From Daphnia carinata (lineage: Eukaryota; Arthropoda; Branchiopoda; Diplostraca; Daphniidae): DNA of 64,000 bases. Positions 23,461 to 36,321 of this stretch are shown piece after piece. The notes below the pieces were generated by a model. The model saw only the letters and a list, made by a program, of their open reading frames with translations. It did not search any database and was not told the origin of the DNA. The translations under genes and the position numbers were made by a program. Each line of letters starts with the position of its first letter. Position 1 is the stretch's first letter. The DNA lies in NCBI RefSeq assembly GCF_022539665.2, contig NC_081334.1, positions 4,682,424 through 4,746,423 on the forward strand, in the 5' to 3' direction.

Positions 23461-25980
23461 TCAGGTGGTTAGTACGTCAAATCCAACGATAACTTTGCTA
23501 GGAGAACTACGAATAAGACTGGTATAATCAGGACTTGCGGTTTTGTCGTCCTTGGCGATACTGTTGTCGGTTTCGATTGCAGAATTATTATTAGATGAAG
23601 AAAACACACTGTCAGATGGAGGGACGTCTGCTATTTCACTGCTTTCTGTTGACACTTCTTCAACCCGTGGCACGACAGCTACTGGGGTAACCGTGAAACG
23701 TGAACGAGGAGATGGTAAAGGGGAATTATTCGGCTCCACTCGAGTAACCTGCAATAAAACCGACGTTAATTTCCCAATTGGTAAATATTAAAAAAAAGGG
23801 TTATACCTTGAATCTCCCGCTAGGAGAAGGCAGTGGACTGGGTGACGGACTGGGCGAGGGACTGGGCAGAGGACTGCGTAGTTTACGAGGAACACGTGGC
23901 TGTTGATCGTCTTCGTTATTTAATGGGAGGAGCAAGAGCTTTTCGCTCGGAGGGACAAGACACGTGAGCGATATCTTGCGTGAGGCCACATCATCTGCCA
24001 TTTCCACCTCATCTGCATTATTAGTGGATTGTTTGTTGAGATCGCTGGGCAGGCTGGACAGGGTGTCGCCGTCGTTTGCTTCCGTATCATGAACAGTGCA
24101 GAGGGCAGCGATCTCCTCACTAAGTCGTCGATATTCGGCAGTGTTATGTTCCAATTGTTGCTGATCAGGTGATGAGGTAGAAGAATTCACATTTTCTTGG
24201 TTGTCTGGGTCTAAATCGACTTGGGTGATGGTTGGACAGTGTTTAAGAGCAGCAGCAAGCGCCATCAATCCTGCTAGTCCAATGCTGTTTTTACGTAAAT
24301 CAATTCGCTTCAATTGCGTTCCAGTAGCCAATGTTTCTGATAGGGAAATGATGGCCGGACAAGTCAATCCATTTTCCTGAAGTCCTAGTAGCAATAGCGA
24401 ACGATTACGTTCAAGTCCAGATGGAATTAGATTAATAACTCCATCATCCCCCAGCTTGTTATGGCCGAGATTTAGCGTTTGTAGTGTCTGGTTAGTCGCC
24501 TGTACAAAATATTAAACATTAGTTTTGATCTTAAAAACAAACAAAATTATTTAAATACCAAGACTTTGACTAAAGCTGGCGAAGACTCTTGAGTGATGCC
24601 GTTGTTCCAGACGACAAGCGAGATCAGTCCAACATTGTCTAGTAGTGCGTCGCATATGTAACCCATTCCTTTATCTAAAATTTCGTTGTTCCTATTTAAA
24701 CGAACAATATTCTTGTGTATCTCTTATCTGCTTAATTTTGTTTTTAAAACTTACCTCAAGTCTATGTGCTGGAGTGACGAATTTCCAGTCAGAAGAATAC
24801 CCAGCTGTAAGGCGTCGAAAGGCGTTAATTTGTTTTCGGCCAAGTGCAGCTCGCGCAAATTGCGGTTCATTTTCAACGAACTTGCTGTTGGTCGTCAAAT
24901 CCAAAAATCAGGGAATAAGAATTTTTCTTAGAAAAACATTAACGATTTCCTTCAAGTATAGAAATACCGATAATGGCCAACGATCTGCCGGTGAGACTAC
25001 AATCGTTCAAGTACAGGACCCTCAGGCGAGAGTTGGATCGCAGAGCTCTGGCCAATAAAGTTGAGCTGTGTTCCGATAATCCTACTTGAGCTGCGTCCAG
25101 CCATTCTAAACACTCGGTCTGTGCATCAAAAATATTCGTGAACATGGACCAAGAGAATGGGTGAATATAACAAAAAGCTCACCCTTTTGATCATGCGACA
25201 GCACGCTTGCCATCCCCTGCTGGTCATACTTTTGTTGGACGCGATGCTTACGTGCGTGGCAGCTTCGTAAAATTCGATCATGTCGAACAACGCGATTAGC
25301 CCCTAGTAATGAAAAACAGACATTAATATTGGAAACATAGTTTGCTTAACTATTACTTACATCATCACTTGAGTGGGCATCTCCTATATCTAAAAGTTTC
25401 AGAGGTACGTTTTTTAAGACATCTTCTAGTGATTCACAGTCATGGGAGTTTAAGTTGCGGCCTCTTAGCGTTAAGCTGGCTGAACGTGGACGACTCAAAT
25501 CTAGTGTCTTCAAAAAAAAAAAAAAGGTTTACATACAGTAATGAGCAAAAGAAATTTCTGCTATTACCTTTAACTGTTCAATAATGTGCTCAACAGGTTC
25601 TGCCTCATTTTTCTTACATGACGATGTGTATGCAGCAACAATGTTGATATCGGTCTCATTTTCAGTTGCAATACACTCTACAAAAGAAGAAATAAAATAA
25701 TAGCATAAAGCAAAAGTAAACATTCAATTTATTGTGCTACAGCACTACCTGGAACGTCAGGAACTGTGGGCTCTAGGTTTTGCACCAACATGGTTTCGTC
25801 CGAGGGAAAGGAAACCCTCTTCTCCAGCATCCTCCTCTTCTGCTTTATACCATCGTAATGCTGCTGCTCAGTTGTTTCTTGCAGATTGTCAGACAGGTTG
25901 AGATCAGGTACATTATTCCCTGTTTGACATACACCTGCAAACCTCAACCTGCTACTCCATTCTTCGGCTTCTTCAGACAT
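23461..25980 (-). CDS. PPP1R37: PPP1R37, protein phosphatase 1 regulatory subunit
   Basis: Inhibitory PP1-binding leucine-rich repeat protein (vertebrate PPP1R37/LRRC68). Nine exons: 25749..25980, 25568..25677, 25361..25507, 25183..25302, 24968..25118, 24755..24884, 24559..24691, 23807..24499 and 23461..23748; 667 residues, phases agree. The N terminus carries KRVSFPSDE, an RVxF motif that docks PP1 and matches human KRVTFPSDE. About ten RNase-inhibitor-type repeats follow, for example ALFDMIEFYEAATHVSIASN, SLKMNRNLRELHLAENKL and LQTLNLGHNKLGDDGV. A disordered tail contains a Ser-Pro run (bases about 23819-23880) and the TRVEPNNSPLPSP segment near the end. An upstream in-frame ATG at about 26013 is possible because a non-coding exon is spliced just before it. 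I chose MSEEAEEW at 25980. Confidence 0.93.
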
Positions 25981-27042
25981 GTTGCAGTGGGCAGCGAGAA
26001 TCATGACCCACACCTGTCAATACAATAACCACACATTCAGATTATCTGTGTTAAAGAAACGTGCTTGCCGTCATCCCACAAGACAGCATTGTTAAATAAT
26101 AATAACAAGATCTTACGTGCGGCAACTATATAAGATTTCCATTCAACAAAACTGAATGTGTGGATTTCCTCTTTGCCAATCAACAGCTTGCTGAAATATT
26201 ATATGGGAGAGCTCCGTGACGGAAACACAACATTGGGAGAATAGACACAGTGACCACGAGAATGAGCGAAAGGGAGAGAGCGTTGTTTTTTTTGTTGTTG
26301 TATGGCGTGATAAGTCTCGGCAGTAACAACGCAACAACCAATCAGCTGCGAGAGTAACGAAACAACTGACGAGCGGTTCTGTTACCGTGCTGTTACGTAG
26401 TCTGCACACATACAGGCAGACCTTCGGTCGTCCGGTCGGTCTGTCAGCAGGCCATGAAAAATTACTCCAAAAAAAAAGAAAAAAAGAACCAACTTTCATT
26501 CCTCACGTTGGGTGGGGAAACGTTGCAATTTTTTTTATTTAAAGAATTGACAGAGCCTGCTGCTGACATGAGTTCAGTGTACTCGGGGAATATCGATGCA
26601 AAAAAAAATAATGATCGAGGAAAAAAGGGGGACACGCGTGAAAGGTGCTTTTTGAAATGACCGTGGGACAAATTGGAAGGCTGTACTACCGTTACCGTAT
26701 TCCCCTTTGTAACGGGCTGTGAAATTTTTATGCTGGTATCTTTAGAAATCCCAAGTTCTGAGCAGACTGGCTGGCGCGCCTTGTACTTTCTCATCCCAAG
26801 TTCTTGGTAACGTGTAATTAAATAAACGGGGATAAAACACCCTTTCGGCTACTTTATCTCTTTTGTGCATAATAAAGTAATCAATGCTATTTGCAGTCTG
26901 TCTGGGTCACGGTACTTTCAATGATACACAAAAATTTGAGTGAGAGGCAAATACAAGTCATCAAGTTAACGTCATTCGTTTAGAAAAGAAAACACGAATA
27001 GCAATTTTATTGACATTAAAAACAAGTTTGAGTGTTGTTTGA
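25981..27042. other. Intergenic region upstream of PPP1R37
   Basis: About 1.06 kb. It holds the PPP1R37 promoter and a probable non-coding first exon, and the end of the GPKOW 3' UTR. Several A and T runs; no supported coding exon. Confidence 0.45.
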
Positions 27043-29291
27043 TTACAAATTCCGCACGTCGCCTGTGTATTCGCATATATCGTCGTAATCTAACTGGAAA
27101 ACTTCGTCGCGATCCGGCAGTATCTGGACAGTAGCCGTGTATCGCTCTTTGTCCCTCTCAATCACTTCGCAGACCTTTTCATCAAATAGTTAGCAATCTT
27201 TTCACATACTAATATTTTCATCACATAGTACCTGTCCTTTCCGTTTGCCCTTGACAACCATCACGTAGGCAGGATCACTGCGTGGTATAACGGTCTCTAA
27301 CTTTGAAATCGAAATATTTTCTAAAAGTCGACCACTTTCTGTTTTGCAAATACAATGATTCTTCGAAACCACGTCCACGACCACCATCTAGATAAAGGAA
27401 ATGATAAACAAGGTATTTTCTATGTGTCCCATTCTTTATGGAGATTTATGGACATGGTTAATACTTTCTGTTTGTAGAATTGGCCGTCCTTGAAACCTGA
27501 ATCGACGCAACGCACTCGCAAGAGTGGGTGAAGCCAAGGCTCTTTTCTCGTCCGAACTTTTCGAGGGCTTCTTTGAGCGTGAATCTTTCTTGTCATCTCG
27601 AATTTCTCGTCTCTCTCGACTGCTGCTTCGGCGGCGACTCCCTGAAAAGTTAAATGAAACAGGATAAGCTTAAATTACGTGTACCATCCACTTTCAATGG
27701 GCTTCGTCCACGTTAAAATTAACACATCATTATCACTGCTTTTCTTTCATAACTTTTCGTTAACATTTGATCAGTTATTCTTTAAAAATGAAAATATATA
27801 AGTGAAATTTCCACAGATTTACACGCCTTAAGAAATAGGAGCGCGTGACGTCAATAGCAGTGATTAATGACTAACGCTAGCGCGACCTTCGATAGGAGGA
27901 GTTTAGGCAATCAATTTCAGCTGTAACATGGAAAACATTATAACTACCGTGGCTAGGACTCCGACTATGTTTCCGCTTCTTTCTGCTGTCACGATCTCTT
28001 TTTTCTTTCTCGTTTCGTTCCTTTTCTTGTTTAGTCTTATACTCGTCGTATTTTTCCTTGTCTAAAAGAAATGATGAATTGCATTGATGATTTTAAAGCG
28101 CTAGAAAATTCTATCTAAATTTCTATTTACAAAAATCCATTTTATGAATACTCGAAACTTACTCAGCACTCTGGCAGAATCTCGGTATTCTTTCACGGTC
28201 ACTGGCTTGAGAAAGAGCTCGCTTATTTCAACTTCGTTGCTTCCCACAGCCATCCGAACGAGGGCGCGACCAGTATTGGCATCCATGCTGAGAACCTAAT
28301 CACATAAATGTATTTTAATAACGACAAACTTGCAATCCTCAGTAATAGACGCATACCTGTCCATATAAGCCTTGGTGTTTCCCACTAAGTAATTGCACAT
28401 TAGCACCTACAATCACTTTGAGCTCCTCTTCACCATCTTTTGGTTTTGTTAAGGCTTTAGCTGCATTCTCCAGGACAGTCCGGTCTGCACCCAGTCCCAA
28501 ACCTTTTGGACGAAGTTTTACCTCCATGGGAGCAGCCACTCTACAGTAATTGAACACAAATTTTAAAATATGATGGAATAATACCCAATGTGTATATAGT
28601 TGATACCCTTTTCTTGACAAGCCAATACCCTCTGAAGCTTTCCAACCCATTCCTCTCAACATAGCCATTCCATATGCTTCTACTGGGATGGCTTCATAAT
28701 CGTCTAGCGTAGACTAATAAAATTCTTTTGTTATGATAATTTAATACATACAAAGCTATGAACAAAGTATAGGTGGTACCTGGTCAGCACGAAGGGTAAC
28801 ATCAACTTTTTCATCTGTTTCGAATCCAGATGGAACACGATTTTGCATGAATAGTGGAATATCGATGTTGGAGGGTACCCCATTGCCTCTATTCTCCCAA
28901 CCATCAACAGCTTTCAGTGTCTCTTGAAGAATTTCATTTTCTGCCTGCTTGTCAAGTTCAGAAGGTTCTGAATTTTCTGCTTTTCCATCGTTAGCTGTGC
29001 CAGGAATTCTCCACCTATTCTTCGATATAAGTGGGATCACCAATTCCTTTTTTTTGGGTTTTTTTACAGATCTAAACAATCAATATATAAATAAGTGATG
29101 CTATCATATCTTTATTGGCGCGAAAAATTAATTTACCCATTGATTTTATTGTGTTCAACCGTTTTAATAAAATCAGTCTCTTCACGGATTTCTTGCGTGG
29201 AATCCAGCAGTTTTGACTGAGTAAGTTTCACGTTTTCATGTTTCCGTTTGGAACTAAAACCAAACGATACGCCAGGCTTGCTTTCCGACAT
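27043..29291 (-). CDS. GPKOW: GPKOW (G-patch and KOW domain spliceosomal protein), with apparent frameshift
   Basis: Spliceosome component homologous to human GPKOW, yeast Spp2 and plant MOS2, which recruits the DHX16/Prp2 helicase. Nine exons: 29137..29291, 28780..29071, 28607..28713, 28357..28540, 28163..28295, 27948..28061, 27465..27641, 27232..27387 and 27043..27174. Order: N-terminal SFGFSSKRK, a G-patch (YGMAMLRGMGWKASEGIGLS), KOW1 (VIVGANVQLLSGKHQGLYGQ), an Arg/Ser-rich linker, KOW2 (PWLHPLLRVRCVDSGFKDGQ) and a final YDDICEYTGD. Exon lengths sum to one base more than a whole number of codons. Exon 7 switches from an Arg/Ser frame to the KOW2 frame near an A run (plus-strand TTTT at 27543-27546). 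This is either a sequence error or a real mutation. The family assignment itself is secure. Confidence 0.88.
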
Positions 29292-30313
29292 GCTGATAAA
29301 CGAAAATATACGTACACGAAAGGATTTCGCTTTTTCTCAGTTAGATGTCTTTGTCAAAAACACGAAAATAAGGCACGCAAGCAGACGAAAATGCAATAAA
29401 TAAAAAATCTGACAACTGCCATTCAGTCGGCACTGCTGCCGTATCACCTCAAAGCCAAAATTCAACAAAAATTTTGTAATTAAAATGTTAACTTGGTTAA
29501 AGATTTAAAAAAAAAAGAAAAGATTTTCACAGAAATGAGCTAAATAATGATAGCAATAGAGTGAGCCACTTATAACATACATCAACTTGACAATTGCATT
29601 TACTTCTTTCTGACATTTCATCTTTGTGTCTTTTGAAGATTCTAATGCTCACGGACTGCATCGTAATAACCTATTTACGAAGTAAATGGTATGGAGTTAT
29701 GCTGTAACTGATTTCAAACGACATGACTTACACACCCGCAATCCAGCATGCTAGACATAAGGTCACGAAACCGTCGGAACAGGGTGCCAGCCAATGCCAC
29801 TACTAGTAATGATTCGAACCATGTGACGCAATATTATTCTTCAAGGTTGTAAACGAAAATGGATGAGTTATCCGTCCGCAACGTGGTAAGGCTCGTCTCG
29901 AAAACACCAATCAGACTGTTTACTCTAATCTCGACGAGACTCGCTAGATGTCTGACGGAAATAGAGCAGACGAAGTTATACTTGGAAAACAAAACTAGCC
30001 CGACGATTTGTTTGCGCGGACAACAACGTAGTACAATAATAGTAGTTTAAGGTTTGATTAAGTATTGGTTCCTCTATTATACTTTTGGCACAGTGACGTG
30101 ACATTCGACCTCAATAATGCAATTAAGCTGAACTGTGTTGCAGAATACCTTTATGGTTGTGTCACCCATTGTTTTGTCTTTTGTTACAACAAGGGTTACG
30201 TTCCATTGTTTGGTAACTGTTACGTAACATCTTGAAAATTCGTTATATTCAAAATAACAGTTTTGTAATCAATATCTTATTGCGTTTCACGGCCTTCGAT
30301 GTAGACGCCAAAT
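29292..30313. other. Intergenic region between GPKOW and trehalase
   Basis: About 1 kb between divergent genes. A 62-codon frame at 29859-30050 has no splice or motif support and I do not call it. No repeat recognised. Confidence 0.45.
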
Positions 30314-30322
30314 TATATAAAA
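30314..30322 (+). promoter_or_regulatory. TATA box of trehalase
   Basis: TATATAAAA about 450 bases before the trehalase start codon. It implies a long leader, perhaps with an intron. Confidence 0.55.
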
Positions 30323-30769
30323 GGACGGCCTTCCGAGGTTGTTGTAGTAGTAGTGAAATTCCCAGTAGAGAAGCGTCTACAAGTCCGTACAATTGTAATT
30401 CGTAATTACGTCTTTCCTTTAGTTCTACGAAATTTTACCTGAAAAACGAATCTCTTTTTCTTAATTACGTCTCAAAGTTTGAAAAGCATTGACGAGGTCA
30501 GAAAGTAAATGGGAAATCGTTTCCCTTTGTATTTACATTTCCGAGTCCCCGAAGAACAGGTAAAAGAAAAAGGGCGTCTTTCGTTTTCACCCGTATCCCC
30601 CTAACTTAAAAGGGTCGTTGACTTAAAGAAGGGTGGCAATTTCCCTACGAACTAACGGTAGGAAGAGGTCTTTTGCGGTCAAGGTCAAGGAAGCGCAACA
30701 TCGCCAAACCGCGAGCAGCGTTGTATTCGAACGAACTGGTCGAATTTGATCGTCAGTGCATTTTGAACA

Positions 30770-33069
30770 ATGGTGCGACTCGTCCATTTTTTCTTGTTCA
30801 TCTCTTCCACCACCTTTGCACTCACCCAAGTAATACCCCTGCCACCGCCATGTCCAAGGTAACGTCATTTTGACTTTGAAACAAATTTCAAAAGTGCTCA
30901 TTGTATCTACTCTATCGACAGCCCCATTTACTGTCATGGCCCACTGTTACACGAGGTTCAGATGGCTAAAATATATCGCGATTCGAAAACCTTCGTAGAC
31001 AAGAAATTACGTTTCGACCCTGACCTAGTTGCTGCCAACTTTTCTCAACTGATGGATCTCACGCATAATAAACCTTCCCAAAATGATCTCATCATCTTCA
31101 TTAGCCAACACTTTGAAAGTGAAGGATCTGAATTTCAGCCGTGGGATCCGTCAGATTGGCTCGACGATCCGTCCTTTCTCAAAAAAATTAGCAATCAACA
31201 ATTGAGAAACTGGGGGAAAGAACTGCACGGAGCCTGGAAATTTCTCGGTCGTCAAATCAAAGGTATGCAGAAAATTCTGCTTTTCATTACGTTCAAGAAA
31301 TCTAAAAACCCCGATTTTTAGATGACGTTCGAGACCACCCTGAATTGTACTCTATGATTTACGTACCGAATCCCTTCATCATTCCTGGAGGAAGATTTCG
31401 AGAAATCTATTACTGGGATTCTTACTGGATCGTTCAAGGGCTTCTTCTCTCGCAAATGAACCACACGGTATCGTAAAAACTTTGTCTTCGTAATGTTTGT
31501 AGAGAAAATACTCACAATCTTGTTTCCTGTTTGTCTGGTAGGTGAGGGGCATGTTGGACAATTTCCTGCAGATGGTGGATGTTTACGGTTTAGTTCCCAA
31601 CGGCGGTCGTATCTACTATCAGCAAAGGTCACAGCCTCCCATGTTAATCCCTATGGTCGATCGTTATATCAACGCCACTGGCGATGTGGACTTCCTTAAT
31701 GGCCGACTGCATCTCCTGGAAAAAGAGTTTCAATTCTGGTTAACAAATCGGTCAGTCTCTGTCAAGGGACACATTTTGGCGCGTTTTAATTCCGAAACAG
31801 ATGGCCCGCGACCGGAATCCTACATGTAAGTTCCTTGTCCTATTTGATTTATCTGATTAGGTTTTTTTAAAAGAAATTTTCTTTTTCAATCTAGGGAGGA
31901 CTTTCATTCATCTGCCCATATGAGCGAAAGTGATCGACAAGAATTTTACATAAATATGAAATCTGGCGCCGAATCCGGTTGGGATTTCAGTTCCAGGTGG
32001 TTCATAGCGGAGGGAGGTCACAATGAAGGAAATCTAAGTCACATTAGTACCAGAGACATCATACCAGTCGATCTGAATGCGTTCGTTTGTATGAACGCTC
32101 GAATACTCTCTGAAATGTTCCGAAAAGTTGGCGACGAGGAGAAAGCACGACTCTATCACGACAAGTACATTGAATGGAAAACAGCCATTCAACAGGTACG
32201 AAAATAACTGGGAAAAAACTTGGAAATTGACTCGTTAATCCTAATTTGGTTGTCTGTTGTACAGGTGTTGTGGAATGAAGAGCAAGGGATATGGCTAGAC
32301 TATGACATTAGTAACAATGTGCAGCGTTCTTACTTTTATGCGTCCAACATCGCTCCATTGTGGGCTGGTTGCTGGGATCCTACACCCACTGCTATCGATG
32401 CCGTTGTACACAAAGTTATCGATTACCTGGAAAAGAGTCAGTCCACGAAGTAAATTAAATTTTAAATTTAATTATTTGTTTTACGTATTTACATGACTAT
32501 ACTTATCTAGATTTGCTGGTGGAATTCCAACTTCAATGCTCCACACTGGACAACAGTGAGTTTTCATATTTTATTAATTTCCTAAGTTATCGTACAAATA
32601 ATAAAGTGATTTCCTTACTTTTAAAGATGGGATTTCCCTAACGGTTGGCCACCATTGCAGCACATGTTGGTAGTTGGTCTTGAAAATACAGGAGATCCGA
32701 GAGCCAAAGCTTTGGCCTTTAAACTCGCACAGAAATGGTTAATCAACAACTACGACGCATATCAACAGAGTATGCCCAATGCAATGTTCGAGAAAGTAAG
32801 TCGTAAATGTTAGCAAACCACGTATAAAATATCTAATTTCACCTTCTCTTCCTTGTTTCTAGTATGACGTCACCGTTGTTGGACTCCCAGGAGGTAAGTG
32901 ATCAACTAGAGCAATTATAATTCTAAATAAAAATTTATTTTTGACAATCAATTAAATAGGTGGTGGTGAATATGATGTACAGCTTGGTTTTGGATGGACG
33001 AATGGTGTCATCATGGATTTCCTTAATATTTATGGCGATAGATTGGTGACGGAACAGCCGACAAGTTAA
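30770..33069 (+). CDS. Treh: Trehalase (GH37), secreted
   Basis: Hydrolyses trehalose, the main arthropod blood sugar, to two glucose. Ten exons: 30770..30858, 30922..31262, 31322..31467, 31542..31825, 31895..32195, 32265..32449, 32511..32555, 32627..32795, 32863..32893 and 32960..33069; 566 residues, phases agree. A signal peptide covers about 1-18 (MVRLVHFFLFISSTTFAL). Trehalase signature 1 is intact (PGGRFREIYYWDSYW) and signature 2 follows late (QWDFPNGWPPLQ, joined across exons 7 and 8). The Gly-rich GGGGEYDVQLGFGWTNGV near the end is also standard. No membrane segment follows, so this is the soluble, TREH-1-like form. It could act in the gut or haemolymph. Confidence 0.97.
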
Positions 33070-34373
33070 ATTCAAATTATTGTAATGCTTTCTAATATGG
33101 TTAAGATGAAAAAAATCTATGATTGTATAGTTTTATTGACTATTTGTGAAAAGCAATTTCTTTCCTGTTATTATTAGATGACCTTACAGTAATTTTATTA
33201 TACTATAAATGTCTCATGTTCCAGATCCTAGTCTCCATATTGTACATGATTTTCAATTGTAATTTTATCTTTCATGGGGATTTTAGAATACAAATTTGCA
33301 ATGCAATAGAGACTGGTTTCTTGAATCATTTTCGTAAGTTAAAAATTAATAATAAAAAAGTGCTTTGACTTATTTGAACTTCGAGCTTTTAATTTAAAAG
33401 AAAAACTAATTAAATATATACTACCTAAAAAGACAAAAGAAGCAAAAACATACCTGATAAATGAAACGTCCTACGGTGATGTTGGGGCAGCAGACAGTTC
33501 CGATGGAGGATTCTTGCACGAATGTGAAATATCGAGTTGCCTACCGCTTTATATACACGCGGACATGCTCCACATCCTGCCTTTCCACGAACAAAAGTTT
33601 AGGGTAGGGAAACATTGTTCTGAGGGTTGTAAACTGTTGAAAGAAAATATTTTTCTCACGTGAGCCTGGGGATATAGCCGCCCCCCTTTGGTTGACCCAA
33701 TCCAATACAGTGACGTAGAAATAGACGTATAACCTAGGGCAAAACAATAATGAAGAATCAAAACGCTGTTTTGCTGATTCCAGCATAGTACCTCACTCGC
33801 CTGAACGATATGCACTAATGTAAATTCTTTGCTTATAATTCCGAGCGATTCACTCGACAGTTGCATAGCGATTAAATTTTCATTCACAAGTTGGATACGT
33901 TTCGTAGTTTGTGGATACACCAACCATGTACTAAAAGAGCACTGCATTAGTACTGGTGTATAGTTTAGTCACGTATGCCAAACCGTATTTTGTGTACCCT
34001 AAGGTAAGTCTAGAAAGAATAGTTAAATTAAGGATAAATAAAGTTAAGGCTGCTGTAACTATAGTGTTACCACTTGTTGCTCGTGTTATTTTATTTATTT
34101 AGCTGCATTCGTCACTCGCTCATCATTTCTATGAAATGAAAACCCCACGATGCACAGGGTAATAACAGACAAACTAGTAACTCGACCGATCCACTGCACA
34201 AATTTTTCCTGTAGAAATTTAAATGCCCCGCCGACTGTATCTTCATTGTTATATATGGCAACTTTGTACATGTGACTAAGGTCCAAAACAGGAAAAACAA
34301 AACGTCTTATTGACGTAAAGTTGTTTGAAAACTGTAAGCAACCCTTCTGGATTAGCTCTCTCGTTTTGCCAAA
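33070..34373. other. Intergenic region between trehalase and reductase A
   Basis: About 1.3 kb. The left part is the trehalase 3' UTR. A minus-strand TATA box with a short spliced-looking leader sits at 33454-33555 (listed separately). No supported coding exon. Confidence 0.45.
33454..33555 (-). promoter_or_regulatory. Isolated TATA promoter with leader-like exon
   Basis: On the minus strand, TATATAAA (33555 to 33548) is followed by about 70 bases without a long frame, ending at a strong donor (CAG then GTATGT at 33454). This is the layout seen upstream of the lysozyme genes, but no coding exon follows before the 3' end of the opposite-strand trehalase gene. It may be a relic of a lost gene or drive an antisense transcript. 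Confidence 0.3.
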
Positions 34374-35453
34374 ATGTCATCAAAAGTACACCCTTTGGGA
34401 AACCATTTTATTAATGGCTATTTGCATCCTTTATTTGGTGCAAGCAATGACTCAGAAATGTTTACCCAAATGGTCTGGATATCTTTCTTTTGTATACTAA
34501 GTATTGCCGCTAGCATGGCTGTGTTTCCAGCTCCCTATGGTAACAAGATGTTATATATGCCATAATTTTTATTAAAATGAATACTCTAATTGATTGAAGG
34601 ACGATACAGCAGCTCAAAATTTGGATTCCTCCTCCCAATGGTTTTTGCATGGATGACACAGGAATCACCATCTTTTATAATCCCCTTAGTTTTGTTGTGG
34701 AGTACTTCAGCCACCTGTTGGAGTTCTTTAGTCAATAAGTTACTCTTGATAGGATTTATCACCCATTATATTCATAGGTAAGTGTTACCGTTTGTGTTCT
34801 TGCATAACAATAACAGTGCTCTATTTGCAGGAGTATAATTTATCCTTTGTGTGTCCGAAGCAGCAACAAAACTCCCTTTGTGCCCTACATCTCAGCTATG
34901 TTGTTCTCCTTCTTTAATGGCTTCATGCAAGGGCATTACCTGTTGAATTATTATCAATATGATAATAAATGGTTAACTTCACCTCAATTTGTAATAGGTA
35001 AACTGCAGTTACATGAAGTCCTATGTTAACAAAAAAGAAAAAAAAAATTTCTAATCAATTTCAATTTCAGGCTACACCATGTTCCTTGTTGGGATGGCCA
35101 TCAATATCTATTCAGGTATGGTTATTACCAAGGGTTAAATTGCTTTGGAGAAAATCTAATTCTTATTGCTGTTAACAGACCAGCTCCTGATTCATCTACG
35201 CAAACCAGGAGAGACAAGATACAAGATCCCTGTTGGTGGATTGTTCAACTATGTTACAGCAGCTAATTACCTTGGAGAAATAATTGAATGGGCTGGTTTT
35301 GCTCTTGCTTCTTGCAGTGCTCCAGCAGCTATCTTCACCCTTTTCTCAGCAGTCTTTCTTATCTTTAGAGCATGGCACCATCACAAATACTATCTCTTGA
35401 AATTTGAAGACTATCCTAAGACTAGAAAGATAATTTTTCCATTTATATTTTAA
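34374..35453 (+). CDS. SRD5A1: Steroid 5-alpha-reductase-like protein, copy A
   Basis: Polytopic membrane NADPH-dependent reductase of the 3-oxo-5-alpha-steroid 4-dehydrogenase family. In vertebrates these reduce the delta-4 double bond of steroids; the arthropod substrate is unknown. Five exons: 34374..34539, 34600..34777, 34831..34997, 35071..35115 and 35179..35453; 276 residues. Family marks include GRYSS near the first loop, NGFMQGHYLLNYYQY, DQLLIHLRKPGETRYKIPVG, FNYVTAANYLGEIIEWAGFA and the C-terminal RAWHHHKYYLLKFEDYPKTR, which with the last loop forms the NADPH and substrate site. Several hydrophobic segments fit seven membrane helices. Copy B at 40866-41940 has the same intron phases and near-identical exon lengths. 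Confidence 0.93.
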
Positions 35454-36321
35454 ACATAAAAGTAAAAAATGCTACATTTTAAATATTGCAGGAGAAATTT
35501 ATACCTCGAATTTGTGAGTTGTGATACTTGCACATACCTGTTGTCTCTCTTTCCTTTAGTGAAAAGGCTGTAGGGTTTTTCATTCTGAGCCATATATCTG
35601 AATAGAGAAATCAAATATATTATTATACCTTTATTCATTAACAGACGCACTTCCTATACGACTTAGTCACCACGTGGACGTGCTAGGGAAACCAAAGCAT
35701 TTTTCAAAGTAATGGCGAAGACACAGCTTATTGATAGCAGCACTTTTTTTTTTTTTTTTTTTGAAAACATATTTCCTCCATAGATATCCAGAGGCCAATA
35801 TACGAGTGACCTCTCTTTTTAAAATGTCTCATACCTGAATGCTGAATTGCGTTTGATCTCATTGGCGCCCATCAGGTTCCAACCAAATGTGGTGTGAGTT
35901 GTGGATGTGGATGGCAAGTGCAATAGCTTGCAAATCATGTCCGACAATGCCAAGTTTTCAGATATTACGACTATCTTAAAAAAAAAAAATTTATTTATTA
36001 AAAAATAGAAATAAATACTTGTGAATTTGAAGTACCATAATACTTGTTTACTTAAGGATGAAACACATTTTAAAACGTACTTCGTATCATTAGTTAAAAA
36101 CCAGCGATGTTACGCGATGCTCCAAAACGCGTGCTTATTGTGACATGTATTACGAAATATCGAATTACGTTAGGTTAAGACTCATTTTTAAAATGTTAAT
36201 TGCATGAATGTGTGTACTTTCCCAACACCAAATATGCATATGACATGAAACAACAGGTATATCAACTTTAAATTTTGGTTAGATAGAGGTATTTTAAATT
36301 TTTGTAGCGCAGATAGATGCA
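35454..36321. other. Convergent 3' flanks, reductase A and lysozyme 2
   Basis: About 870 bases, AT-rich, with an 18-base T run near 35745 and an A run near 35980. No gene or repeat family recognised. Confidence 0.45.

Noticed and set aside
26143-26794. Minus-strand frames of about 110 codons between PPP1R37 and GPKOW
   Set aside because: Low-complexity and Phe/Ser-rich, without splice sites or homology; probably non-coding.
29805-29830. GATTCGAACC, a possible minus-strand tRNA T-loop
   Set aside because: The surrounding sequence does not fold as a cloverleaf and lacks a B-box/A-box pair at the right spacing.
29859-30050. 62-codon plus-strand frame upstream of trehalase
   Set aside because: No splice support, no recognisable motif, and it lies in the divergent promoter region; probably chance.
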